Positions 54,868 to 62,934 of a stretch of 64,000 nt of DNA are shown here, piece by piece. The position numbers were made by a program, and so were the translations under genes. The notes under the pieces are model-generated. The model was not told the origin of the DNA. It searched no databases and saw only the letters and a list, made by a program, of their open reading frames with translations. Source of the DNA: Gemmatimonadaceae bacterium (GTDB lineage Bacteria > Gemmatimonadota > Gemmatimonadetes > Gemmatimonadales > Gemmatimonadaceae); the NCBI GenBank assembly GCA_011525845.1, contig WYBP01000014.1:283328-347327 (forward strand). The letters are read 5' to 3'. Within the stretch, counting starts at the first letter, position 1. Every line of letters begins with the position of its first letter.

Positions 54868-54899
54868 TCTGGCCCGGTTTCACGTGAAACCGGGCCAGA
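54868..54899. other. parS-type centromere site inside a 32-bp perfect palindrome
   Basis: The central 14 bp (54877-54890) is GTTTCACGTGAAAC, the classic parS palindrome. Flanks extend symmetry perfectly to 32 bp, with arms starting TCTGGCCCGG and ending with the complement. The extended GC-rich arms could form a hairpin, possibly also ending transcription between the parA and SIMPL genes. The gap 54854-54919 has no other signal. Confidence 0.88.
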
Positions 54900-54919
54900 A
54901 TCCAACCACGGCCCTCCGA

Positions 54920-55744
54920 CTACCGCGCGGCGAAGGAGAACTTCGCCTCGACGCTGACGGACATTCGAAGCGACCCGCCCTCCACCGGCGTCGCGACGTC
55001 CATCGCCTGGGCGGAGCGCGCGAAGGCCATCGCGGTGAGCTCTGGCACGGGCCGGCCCCCGGCCGCGGGAAGCACGGTGATCTCCACTACGCCGGCGATC
55101 CTCCCTCCAGCGGCCTCCGCGATCGCGTCCGCATCCACCCGGGCCTTCGCGACTGCGCGCCGCAGCGCATCGCGCACGGCCTCCTCGGTGCTCGAGGCGA
55201 AGAACCGGAGCGACCCCACGCTCGTCGCCCCCTTGGCGAGACCGGCGTCGATCATGCTCCCCACCGCGCTGAGCGTACGCACCTCGACCTGGATGGTGTT
55301 CTGCGCCTTGTAGCCGACCAGTCGGGGGCGTGTGCCGTCACGCGGGTACTCGTACTCGGGGTTGAGCGAGAACCCGAGCGTGCGCAGCTGTGCGCTCGCG
55401 ATCCCCAGCTTCCGGAGCGTGTCCAGCACCGCGGTCTGGATCCGGGCGTTCTCGGAGCCGGCAGCCGATGCGGTCTTCGCGTGCGTCTCCACCGCGAGTG
55501 AGAGCATCGCGCGGTCGGGAGACAGCTCGAACTCCTCGGTCACGGTCGTGACGATCCGCGCGGCCGCCAGCGCGGGAGACTGCGCGGGAGACTGCGCGGG
55601 AGACTGCGCGGGAGCCTGCACGGGTGCGGGAGCAGCTGTTCCCGCCGCCGGCGACTGTGCGATGGTCGGGCGAGCGGCGAGGGACTGGCAGCCCACGGCT
55701 GCCGTGAGGACAAGGACGATGCTGGCAAGGCCACGACGCGGCAT
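54920..55744 (-). CDS. SIMPL (DUF541) domain protein, exported
   Basis: A 274-residue protein with an N-terminal signal (SIVLVLTAAVGCQSLAA, possible lipobox VGC), a Pro/Gln/Ala-rich linker built of AQSP repeats, and a SIMPL domain: VTTVTEEFELSPDRAMLSLAVET, ALRTLGFSLNPEYEY-like region, GYKAQNTIQVEVRTL, and a Pro/Val end. SIMPL proteins sit in the periplasm or envelope with unclear function, often linked to stress. The ATG at 55744 follows a strong AAGGAG ribosome-binding site at good spacing. Confidence 0.88.
   Translation of the reverse strand: MPRRGLASIVLVLTAAVGCQSLAARPTIAQSPAAGTAAPAPVQAPAQSPAQSPAQSPALAAARIVTTVTEEFELSPDRAMLSLAVETHAKTASAAGSENARIQTAVLDTLRKLGIASAQLRTLGFSLNPEYEYPRDGTRPRLVGYKAQNTIQVEVRTLSAVGSMIDAGLAKGATSVGSLRFFASSTEEAVRDALRRAVAKARVDADAIAEAAGGRIAGVVEITVLPAAGGRPVPELTAMAFARSAQAMDVATPVEGGSLRMSVSVEAKFSFAAR
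55570..55617 (-). repeat. 12-bp tandem repeat in the SIMPL gene linker (4 units)
   Basis: Four units of GCGCGGGAGACT (plus-strand reading, the last with a substitution) encode repeated AQSP between signal and SIMPL domain. Confidence 0.85.
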
Positions 55745-55821
55745 GAGGACTCCTTATTAGTGTTGAACTGCTACTAAATCGCCGAGCGCACCCATGCTGT
55801 CGGGCGCCGCTCGCGTGCACG

Positions 55822-57876
55822 TTATCTGAGTCGCGTCCAGACCGGGGGCGCCTCGACCCCCGTTCCCGCACGCTGCAACAGATACACCGGTCGGCCGGGG
55901 AAGGCTGCGGAGATCTCGTCCTCCCGCCCAGGGAGCCAGCGCGCGTAGACGTTGCTGTCCCGGACGAGCCGGAAGGGGGCATAGTGCGAGAAGCCGGCCT
56001 GGTCCGACGCGATGCGGGATTCGCAGACGGCGGCGTACGGATGGCCCGGGAGCATCCGCTCCGTGTAGTCGGGGGACCGGTCGCTCTTCACCAACCGCGC
56101 CGAGTCGGCGCGCAGCGGCACCAGGCGGGCGCGCGCATCGGCGCCGCGGACCCCTTCACGCTCGATGGCCTCGAGGGCGAGCTCCAGCTTGCACGCGTCC
56201 GCATTGCGGTAGAGCACCTCCGCATCGCTGCGCGAGATGCCGGCGGCCCACATGCGGATCATGAGCTGGGCTCCCCAACTCTCCTTCACGAGCACGAGGG
56301 CGTCGCGCACCCCGTGCGCACCGGCCGAAGTGGCCACGTCCACGCGCATGGAAGTCATGCCGTTCCGGTACTGCGGCGCGCGCACCATGGCGATGGTGAC
56401 CACGGCATACGCCGCTCCCACTCCGAGCGCCGTGCGGAGCGCGAGTCGAAGACCGGCCGCGCTCGGCCACCCCACACGTCCGGTGGCGGCCATCCGGGCG
56501 TCCATCGCCCGCGGCATGCGCGCGCTCCAGAGCACGAGCACCGGGATCAGCGGCACCATGAAGCGCGGACCGAGATAGAAGCCGTCGTGCCAGTACGCCC
56601 AGTAGCCGGTCACCACGAGGCCGGCGGAGACGAGCAGATACCGATCCAACCCACGCAGGGGACCGGCGAGCCAGAGCGCCACCGCGGCGGGAAGGAGTGC
56701 CGGGAAGGGCGTCTCGAACAGGTAGACGGAGAGTCGCGTGAAGTTGAGGCTCACGAGCTCGAGCCCTCGCGCGGGTGTGTGCAGCGGCCCCCAGGGCGAC
56801 TGGTGGAACCCGAGACCGTGGCCCGCACCCCAGAGCAGGTCGTACCCGAAGAGCGTCGCGCTCCCGGTGGTGCGCGCGTTCACCCAGAAGAGCGCCGCCA
56901 TGGGGAGTGCCACGCCGACCCCCGAGAGCAACAAGCCGGCGAGGGGCCTGCCTCCGGCGCGCGCGCGCCACGCGAGCCAGGCCGCCGCCGGCAGCGCGAA
57001 GGCGGCGGCGTCCACGGGCCGGATCGTGGACGCCACACCGAGCCCGAGCCCGGCGAGCAGGCCCCAGCCGGGGTGGGCGTCGCGCGTGGCGGTGGCGTTC
57101 GCGAGCGCCACGGTGGCGACCAGGAGCCAGGCGAGCGCCGTCGCGTGGTTCATGTGCGACCCGAACATGAACGCCGCGAAGGGTGCCAGCGCGAAGAGCG
57201 CGACCGCGCCGCGGTGCCACCCCGCCGTGGCGTCGGGTTCGAGGCGACGGAGCAGCAGACCGAACAACAGGACCGAGAGGGCTCCCGCGACCGGTCCGAC
57301 GATCCACTCCGCACCGACGAGGGAACCCAGCGCGAGCATCGCCGGCCCCCCGGCGGGGAACTGGCTGTAGACGATGTCGCCGAGGTCGACGAGGTGCAGG
57401 ATGGAGAAGAACTCGCGCAGCGGCGGGGCCGGCACGGCGAGCATCCCCGCGGCATACCAGCGTGCCTGCAGCACCTGCACGATCTCGTCGATCAGCAGCG
57501 GCCGCCCGGAGAAGACCACGCGCGCGATGGCGAGGTAGACGGCGAAGGACGCGAGCGTGGCGCCGGCAAGGAAGCGCCGCCCAGCGAAGCCAGCGGCGTG
57601 TGCGGCGCCGGGGGCCGGAGGAGTCGTGCCGGACTGCCCCGGCGCCTGGTCGGGATCGTGCGAGCCATCCTTCCGGCGATCCTGCCCGCGATCGCGCGCG
57701 CGGATGCGGGCGACGTACGCGGCGAGCGCCCCGACCCCGGCACAGAGCGCGAGTCCATACCCCCAGTCGAGCAGCCGGGCCGCATACTCCGGGTCGCTCT
57801 CGCCCCCCGGGATGAGGTTCGCGACCGGGAGGAGCGAGAGGCAGAGGATGGCCAGCGCGATCAGCCGCGTCGCCAT
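55822..57876 (-). CDS. GT-C fold membrane glycosyltransferase-like protein (ArnT/PMT type)
   Basis: A 684-residue protein with about 11-13 hydrophobic helices. The first large loop has LLIDEIVQVLQARWYAAG, carrying the acidic residue expected of GT-C enzymes, and later YWAYWHDGFYLGPRFMVPLIPVLVLW. A cytoplasmic insert rich in Arg/Asp/Gln lies after helix 2 (RDRGQDRRKDGSHDPDQ). The soluble C-terminal domain (about 520-684) is mixed. It should transfer a sugar from a polyprenyl carrier to a lipid or protein; the acceptor is unknown. It overlaps mnmG by 16 bp. Confidence 0.75.
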   Translation of the reverse strand: MATRLIALAILCLSLLPVANLIPGGESDPEYAARLLDWGYGLALCAGVGALAAYVARIRARDRGQDRRKDGSHDPDQAPGQSGTTPPAPGAAHAAGFAGRRFLAGATLASFAVYLAIARVVFSGRPLLIDEIVQVLQARWYAAGMLAVPAPPLREFFSILHLVDLGDIVYSQFPAGGPAMLALGSLVGAEWIVGPVAGALSVLLFGLLLRRLEPDATAGWHRGAVALFALAPFAAFMFGSHMNHATALAWLLVATVALANATATRDAHPGWGLLAGLGLGVASTIRPVDAAAFALPAAAWLAWRARAGGRPLAGLLLSGVGVALPMAALFWVNARTTGSATLFGYDLLWGAGHGLGFHQSPWGPLHTPARGLELVSLNFTRLSVYLFETPFPALLPAAVALWLAGPLRGLDRYLLVSAGLVVTGYWAYWHDGFYLGPRFMVPLIPVLVLWSARMPRAMDARMAATGRVGWPSAAGLRLALRTALGVGAAYAVVTIAMVRAPQYRNGMTSMRVDVATSAGAHGVRDALVLVKESWGAQLMIRMWAAGISRSDAEVLYRNADACKLELALEAIEREGVRGADARARLVPLRADSARLVKSDRSPDYTERMLPGHPYAAVCESRIASDQAGFSHYAPFRLVRDSNVYARWLPGREDEISAAFPGRPVYLLQRAGTGVEAPPVWTRLR

Positions 57877-59780
57877 CGCTCCACTTCGAGCACGAGATTC
57901 TGGAGGTCCGCCGGGCTCACGCCGGGGATGCTCGACGCCTGCGCCAGGGTCGCCGGCCGCCGAGCCTCGAGCTTCTGGCGCGCCTCGACGCTCACGGTCT
58001 GCATCGCCGGGTAGGGGGCGTCCTCCGGGAGCGCGAAGTCGCCGAGTCGGCGCAGGCGGTCCGCGGCGGCGCGCTCGCGCGCGAGGTAGCCGGCGTACTT
58101 GAGCTCGAGGTCGGCCGTGAGGACGGACGCGGCGTCGAGCGCCTCACCCGTGCCCGCGGCCTTAAATAAGTCTCGAAGTGATACTTTCTGTCGCTTCGCG
58201 ACCTCGACGATCGGCACGGCGTGCGCGAGCGCACGCTCGCCCGCGGCCGCCAGGACGGGAGCCACCGCCTCCGGCGTGATGCTCGTCTCCCGCGCGAGTA
58301 CCGTGGCGCGCGCCTCGTCGGCGAGCCGCCGGCCGGCGAGCGCCGCCTCCTGCGGGGTGTAGAGCGCGAGCGCCTCCCCGATCGCGAAGAGGCGCGGGAT
58401 GGCGTTGTCCTGGCGCACGGTGAGCCGGAACTCCGAGCGCGACGTGAAGAGGCGGTAGGGTTCATCGACACCGCGCGTGACGAGGTCGTCGACGAGCACG
58501 CCGATGTAGGACGACTCGCGTCCGAGCACGAGCGGGTCGAGGGAGAGGGCGTGGGCGGCCGCGTTCAGGCCGGCGACCACCCCCTGCCCTCCCGCCTCCT
58601 CGTAGCCCGTGGTGCCGTTGATCTGCCCCGCCAGGAAGAGCCCCGGCAGCACGCGCGTTGCGAGCGTCGGGTGCAGCTGCGTGGGGGGGACGTAGTCGTA
58701 CTCGATCGCGTACCCCGGGCGCGTCATCACCGCCCGCTCGAGCCCGGGCACCGCGTGCAGCAGCGCGAGCTGCGCATCCACCGGCAGCGAGGTCGAGAGC
58801 CCGTTCACGTAGAGCTCGCTCGTGTCGAGCCCCTCCGGCTCGAGGAAGAGCTGGTGCCGTTCCGCGTCGGGGAAGCGGACGATCTTGTCCTCGATGCTGG
58901 GGCAGTACCGGGGGCCGCGCGCGCCGATCGCGCCGCCATACATCGCCGACTCCGCCAGCCGCTCGCGCACGACCTCCTTCGCGGTCCCCTCGACATGCGT
59001 GATCCAGCAGTCGCGCTGCTCGGGGTGCCGGGTGTGCGTGCCGGTGCGGCGCGGTGTTGGCCAGAAGGCCGACCAGGAGAAGTCGAAGTCCTCGATCTCG
59101 CTCCCCTGCCGCTCGAGCCGCTCGAGCGCGACGGAGCGACCGTCGATGCGCGGCGGGGTGCCCGTCTTGAAGCGCGCCGTGGTGATCCCGAGCTCCGCGA
59201 ACTGCTCGGCGAGCGCGATGGTGGCGGCCTCGCCGGCGCGGCCGCCGCTCTCGGACGCTCCCGTGCCGATGTGGATCCGTCCGCGGAGGAAGGTGCCGGT
59301 GGTGATCACCACGGCGCGCGCCGTGAAGCGGCGTCCGTCGGTGGTCTCGACACCCGCAACGATCTCCGCGCCCGCGAGCAGGAGGCGCGCCGCGGTGCCC
59401 TGCAGGGTCACGATGTTCGGCTGCTCCTCGAGCAGGCGGCGGACCGCGCGGCGGTAGAGCCCTCGGTCCGCCTGCGAGCGGGGCGCCCAGACGGCGGGTC
59501 CCTTCCCGCGGTTGAGCATCCGGAACTGGATGGTCGCGAGGTCGGTCGCGCGCCCCATGAGGCCGCCGAGGGCGTCGATCTCGCGGATCACCGTGCCCTT
59601 GGCGATGCCTCCCATGGCCGGGTTGCACGAGAGCTGGCCGATGGTCTCGAGCGCGCTCGTGAGCAGCGCGACGCGGGCGCCGGCGGCCGCGCCCCGGCGT
59701 GCCGCGGCGACCGCGGCCTCGGTCCCCGCGTGCCCACCGCCGATCACGATCACGTCGAAGTCGTGCACGCGAGGAGTCAC
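57861..59780 (-). CDS. mnmG: tRNA uridine-5-carboxymethylaminomethyl modification enzyme MnmG
   Basis: A 639-residue FAD enzyme (GidA). The FAD motif FDVIVIGGGHAGTEAA is at the start; then LSCNPAMGGIAKG, TGTFLRGRIHIG, RTGTHTRHPEQRDCWITH, and NGTTGYEEAGGQG near residue 400. The C-terminal helical domain that binds MnmE and tRNA is present, to LQNLVLEVERWRRG. A GTG at 59780 is used; the next in-frame GTG four codons on is possible. The partner mnmE is 28 kb away. Ends in overlap with the GT-C gene. Confidence 0.96.
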   Translation of the reverse strand: MTPRVHDFDVIVIGGGHAGTEAAVAAARRGAAAGARVALLTSALETIGQLSCNPAMGGIAKGTVIREIDALGGLMGRATDLATIQFRMLNRGKGPAVWAPRSQADRGLYRRAVRRLLEEQPNIVTLQGTAARLLLAGAEIVAGVETTDGRRFTARAVVITTGTFLRGRIHIGTGASESGGRAGEAATIALAEQFAELGITTARFKTGTPPRIDGRSVALERLERQGSEIEDFDFSWSAFWPTPRRTGTHTRHPEQRDCWITHVEGTAKEVVRERLAESAMYGGAIGARGPRYCPSIEDKIVRFPDAERHQLFLEPEGLDTSELYVNGLSTSLPVDAQLALLHAVPGLERAVMTRPGYAIEYDYVPPTQLHPTLATRVLPGLFLAGQINGTTGYEEAGGQGVVAGLNAAAHALSLDPLVLGRESSYIGVLVDDLVTRGVDEPYRLFTSRSEFRLTVRQDNAIPRLFAIGEALALYTPQEAALAGRRLADEARATVLARETSITPEAVAPVLAAAGERALAHAVPIVEVAKRQKVSLRDLFKAAGTGEALDAASVLTADLELKYAGYLARERAAADRLRRLGDFALPEDAPYPAMQTVSVEARQKLEARRPATLAQASSIPGVSPADLQNLVLEVERWRRG

Positions 59781-59835
59781 GCGGATAATCTATGGCAGCA
59801 TCCGGGCAGCACCCGCCCCGTCCTCGCCCCCCGCC

Positions 59836-60141
59836 ATGCCGATCAAGCTCACCACCGCCGCCCCCACCCTCCTCATCAAGCGCTCCGCGTTCGAGCGCGC
59901 CCAGCTCACGCGCGAGGGGATCGACCGTTGGCTCAACCTCACGCCGGATGAGTTCCGCGTGGAGGGCGGGCTGATCGTGATCGGACCGATCTACGACGAA
60001 GATGGCCTGCAGGCGCTCCTCGGCGCGCTCGAGGAACACGGACTGGCCTACTTCGACGAGTTCTTCGAGATGAGCGGGAACTGGCCGGAGTGGATGGCGC
60101 TCTGGGCCCACGCGCCCGACGGGAGCACACCGGCCCCCTGA
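59836..60141 (+). CDS. Small hypothetical protein
   Basis: A 101-residue acidic protein (MPIKLTTAAPTLLIKRSAFER start, then LTPDEFRVEGGLIVIGPIYDEDGLQALLGALEE split by a turn). No family recognised. Support: coding-like composition, a clear strand-helix pattern, and a perfect 15-bp terminator hairpin 4 bp past its stop. It is divergent from mnmG, with starts 55 bp apart. Confidence 0.65.
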   Translation: MPIKLTTAAPTLLIKRSAFERAQLTREGIDRWLNLTPDEFRVEGGLIVIGPIYDEDGLQALLGALEEHGLAYFDEFFEMSGNWPEWMALWAHAPDGSTPAP

Positions 60142-60144
60142 CGC

Positions 60145-60177
60145 GAACGAGGGGTGGCGATCCGCCACCCCTCGTTC
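60145..60177 (+). terminator. Strong hairpin between two convergent genes
   Basis: GAACGAGGGGTGGCG and its exact complement form a 15-bp stem with a 3-nt loop (ATC), then ACTCCC. It has no T-run, but the stem is by far the strongest seen here and would serve both strands. Confidence 0.7.
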
Positions 60178-60247
60178 ACTCCCTGACTGCGCGGCCCGAA
60201 CCGCGAATGGCGATCGCGCCGCTGCGCGCGCCGTACCACCCGCCGCG

Positions 60248-61435
60248 CTACGCGGCGGCCGGCCGGAGTTCGGGGAAGAGCTCGAAGCTCATGCGCTCGG
60301 CGATCACGGCACGTGCGCGCGCCACGATGTCGTCCGTGGAGGGCGAGTCGGCGTACATCTGCAGCGCACGCGCCTTGATCTCCGCCGCCGTGGGGAGCTG
60401 CGGCAGGTGCGGCAGGTGCTGCTGGAGTTCGTGCCACGCCTCCTCGGCACGCGCCTGGCCCGCCGCGAGCTTCGCGCGCAGCTCGATCACCTTCGGGTGC
60501 GCATCGAAGGCCTCGCGCGCGTTCGCGCGATAGATCGTGAGCGTCCCCGGCGGGAAGTGCTCGGCGAGCTGGCGCGCGACCTTCTCGAGCACCGCGGTGC
60601 CCACGCGACGCTCATTGCGGACCACTTCGGTGGGCGGCTCGCCCAGGTCCCAGACCAGGCCGGCCCAAGACAGCGCCTTGAGGATGTAGTAGGTGATGTC
60701 GATCTCGTACCACCGGAAGCCCTGGCGCGTGGAGCGCTGGTAGGCGTGGTGGTTGTTGTGCCACCCCTCGCCGAGCGTGATGAGCGCGAGCCACCAGTTG
60801 TTGCGCGAGTCGTCACCCGTGACGTAGCGCTGCTTCCCGTGCACGTGCGCCAGCGAGTTGATGAAGAAGGTGCCGTGGTACAGGAAGACCGTGCTCAGGA
60901 AGAACCCGATGAGGAGTCCCGGGAGCCCGTCGATCAGGAAACAGATGATGCCGAGCGCGATCCCCGGCAGGAGCTGGTGCCGGTCGAGGAAGGCGAGCTC
61001 GGGGAACTTCGCGAGGTCGGGGACCTCCTCGACGCGCGTGGTGTCGTGCTTCTTGTCGAAGATCCAGCCGACGTGCGAGTAGAAGAACGAGCGGTGCACG
61101 GGGGAGTGCACGTCGTCTTCCTGGTCGGAGTGGCGGTGGTGGTGCCGGTGCAGCGCGGCCCACCAGAGCACCGACTTCTGCGTGGAGCTCATGGCGAGGA
61201 GGGCGAAGAGGAACTGGCCCGCGCGCGAGGTCTTGAAGGAGCGGTGCGAGAAGTAGCGGTGGTAGCCGGCGGTGACGCCGAACATCCGCACGAGATAGAG
61301 CGATACGCAGAGCACCACGGAGGTCGTCGTCACGCCCGTCCAGAACGCCGCCAGGGGCGCGAGATGGACGAGCACGAAGGCGATCGTGTTCGGGTAAACG
61401 ATGTCGTCGTGGAAATCGGTGCTTGCGTGGCTCAA
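60248..61435 (-). CDS. Acyl-CoA desaturase-like di-iron fatty acid desaturase
   Basis: A 395-residue membrane desaturase with the three histidine boxes: HRYFSH near residue 60, HRHHHRHSD (HXXHH) near 97, and HNNHH near 230, plus two pairs of hydrophobic helices. It should put a cis double bond (delta-9 type) in acyl-CoA or lipid-bound chains. The C-terminal 100 residues are an extra helical domain with an Ala-rich linker. A TTG at 61435 is used, as the promoter and Fur-like box appear to lie at 61458-61485; an earlier TTG (61477) would be upstream of the likely start of transcription. Confidence 0.9.
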   Translation of the reverse strand: MSHASTDFHDDIVYPNTIAFVLVHLAPLAAFWTGVTTTSVVLCVSLYLVRMFGVTAGYHRYFSHRSFKTSRAGQFLFALLAMSSTQKSVLWWAALHRHHHRHSDQEDDVHSPVHRSFFYSHVGWIFDKKHDTTRVEEVPDLAKFPELAFLDRHQLLPGIALGIICFLIDGLPGLLIGFFLSTVFLYHGTFFINSLAHVHGKQRYVTGDDSRNNWWLALITLGEGWHNNHHAYQRSTRQGFRWYEIDITYYILKALSWAGLVWDLGEPPTEVVRNERRVGTAVLEKVARQLAEHFPPGTLTIYRANAREAFDAHPKVIELRAKLAAGQARAEEAWHELQQHLPHLPQLPTAAEIKARALQMYADSPSTDDIVARARAVIAERMSFELFPELRPAAA

Positions 61436-61457
61436 TGTGACGTCCGGCGAGAAAAGT

Positions 61458-61485
61458 TGAGAATCATTTTCAACCAATCAATATA
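61458..61485 (-). promoter_or_regulatory. Desaturase promoter with a Fur-like box
   Basis: TATATT on the minus strand (61485-61480) is followed 7 bp later by a near-perfect palindrome; TGAGAATCATTTTCA (plus, 61458-61472) matches the 7-1-7 Fur pattern TGATAATNATTATCA at 12 of the 14 defined positions. The box would cover the start of transcription. The -35 region would lie in the end of the hydrolase gene and is poor. Confidence 0.45.
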
Positions 61486-61503
61486 GCGGCAAGGGGGCCG
61501 CAA

Positions 61504-62481
61504 TCATAATCGGGACAGCCACTCGGGAATACGTGAGTCGAGGTAGTACCGGGGCGCCCAGGGCGAGCCCATCACCCAGCCGACGTGTCCGCCCCCCGGT
61601 GTGAACTCGAACTCCAGCCGGTCGTTGGCCGCCGCCGTCGAGCGCACACGGTCGAGGACGACCCGGGGGAGGAAAGGGTCATCGACCGCCGAGAGGAGGA
61701 GGGTCGGTACCGTGATGCTCGGCAGGAAGTGGATCGAACTGGAGCGCGCATAGTAGTCGTCGGCGCCGGCGAAACCGTGCACCGGACCGGTGAAGGCATC
61801 GTCGAACTCCCAGAAGGTGCGGGATGCGAGGACGCGTTCGCGCTCCACGGGAAGCGTGGGGTGCCTGTCGAGCGCCGCGGTCGCCTTCGCCTTGAGTGAG
61901 CGGACGAAGTGACGGGAGTAGACCCGCGAGAAGCCGCGCTCCAGGTGGCGGCTCCCCTCGCGCAGGTCGAATGGGGTCGAGACCGCGACCGCACGCCGGA
62001 CCTCTCCCGGGACCTTCCCTCCCTGCTCGCCCAGCCACTTGAGGAGCACGTTGGCGCCGAGGGAGACGCCGGTGCAGAGGAGCGGCCGGTGCGGGCGTTC
62101 GGCGGCCAGGCGGCGCAGGAAGAAGTCGGCGTCCGAGGTCTCGCCGGAGTGGTAGAGGCGAGGCGCCTCCGGGATCCGACCGTCGCAGGTGCGCCAGAGG
62201 AGCATCGCCGCCCCCCATCCGCGCGCTCGCGCGGCGTGCATCAGGCCACGGGCATACGTGGACCGCTGGGTCCCCTCGAGTCCGTGGAAGATGGTGAGGA
62301 CGGGAGCGTCCGGATCGGGCGCGTCCATCCGCACCACCGAGACCTGGTCGCCGTCCGGGGTGGTCCAGCGCTCGATCCGGTCGTGCGCCGGCGGGATGCG
62401 GCGACCGAACTTCCCCCAGATGGTGGGAAGGTGGGGGCCCGGGAGCCACCAGGCGGGCGAGAAGGGCGGGTGATTCGACAA
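61504..62481 (-). CDS. YheT-type alpha/beta hydrolase
   Basis: A 325-residue hydrolase of the YheT/UPF0017 family: LPGPHLPTIWGKFGRR near the start, VLTIFHGLEGTQRSTYARG (oxyanion region), the nucleophile elbow TGVSLGANVLLKWL (Ser near residue 150), and the C-terminal acid and His (SAVDDPFLP, GGGHVGW). Substrates of this family are esters or lipids. The TTG at 62481 fits the family start; an upstream in-frame start at 62661 would run into the divergent ArsC-like gene. It is read toward the desaturase. Confidence 0.85.
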   Translation of the reverse strand: MSNHPPFSPAWWLPGPHLPTIWGKFGRRIPPAHDRIERWTTPDGDQVSVVRMDAPDPDAPVLTIFHGLEGTQRSTYARGLMHAARARGWGAAMLLWRTCDGRIPEAPRLYHSGETSDADFFLRRLAAERPHRPLLCTGVSLGANVLLKWLGEQGGKVPGEVRRAVAVSTPFDLREGSRHLERGFSRVYSRHFVRSLKAKATAALDRHPTLPVERERVLASRTFWEFDDAFTGPVHGFAGADDYYARSSSIHFLPSITVPTLLLSAVDDPFLPRVVLDRVRSTAAANDRLEFEFTPGGGHVGWVMGSPWAPRYYLDSRIPEWLSRL

Positions 62482-62580
62482 GGAGGACGGGCTAGATTCC
62501 GTGCGCGCAGGGCCGGCGTCCGCCGGTCTGGCGCGCGCGACGTGCTCGGCCAGCGCAATATCGGGGGCAGCGGATTGGAA

Positions 62581-62934
62581 GTGCAGGTGTTCGGTACCCA
62601 GAAGAGCCAGGAGACCCGCCGTGCGCTCCGCTTCTGGAGCGAGCGCCGTGTGCGCGTCCACTTCGTGGACCTCAAGGAGCGCGCCGCGAGCAAGGGTGAA
62701 CTGCAGCGCTTCGCGCAGAAGTTCGGCATCACCGCACTCATCGACAAGGAATCGCGTCGCTACGCCGAGCTGGGACTGAGTGCGGCGCGGCTGAGCGACG
62801 AACGCTGGATAGGGCAGTTGGTGGAGGAGCCCTTCCTCCTCAGGCAGCCCCTCACCCGAATGGGGAACAAGTTGAGCATCGGCCTCGCGGAAGTTGAGTG
62901 GAAGGAGTGGGTCGCGGCGGAGAAGGGCGCATGA
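62581..62934 (+). CDS. ArsC/Spx-family protein without the active-site cysteine
   Basis: A 117-residue thioredoxin-fold protein of the ArsC/Spx/YffB family: FGTQKSQETRRALRFWSER at the N-terminus, VHFVDLKERAASKGEL, and LTRMGNKLSIG near the C-terminus (the R-x-x-x-K region). The usual redox Cys is Ser here (GTQKSQET), and the protein has no cysteine at all, so it cannot be an arsenate reductase of known type. The GTG at 62581 is a best guess among TTG 62575 and GTG 62587. The stop overlaps terC (ATGA). Confidence 0.75.
   Translation: MQVFGTQKSQETRRALRFWSERRVRVHFVDLKERAASKGELQRFAQKFGITALIDKESRRYAELGLSAARLSDERWIGQLVEEPFLLRQPLTRMGNKLSIGLAEVEWKEWVAAEKGA

Noticed and set aside
61435..61477. TTG 61477 as desaturase start
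   Set aside because: A TATATT promoter element and Fur-like box place the likely transcript start after this codon; kept only as an alternative.
62581..62934. Arsenate reductase arsC
   Set aside because: No cysteine in the protein; only the fold family is supported.
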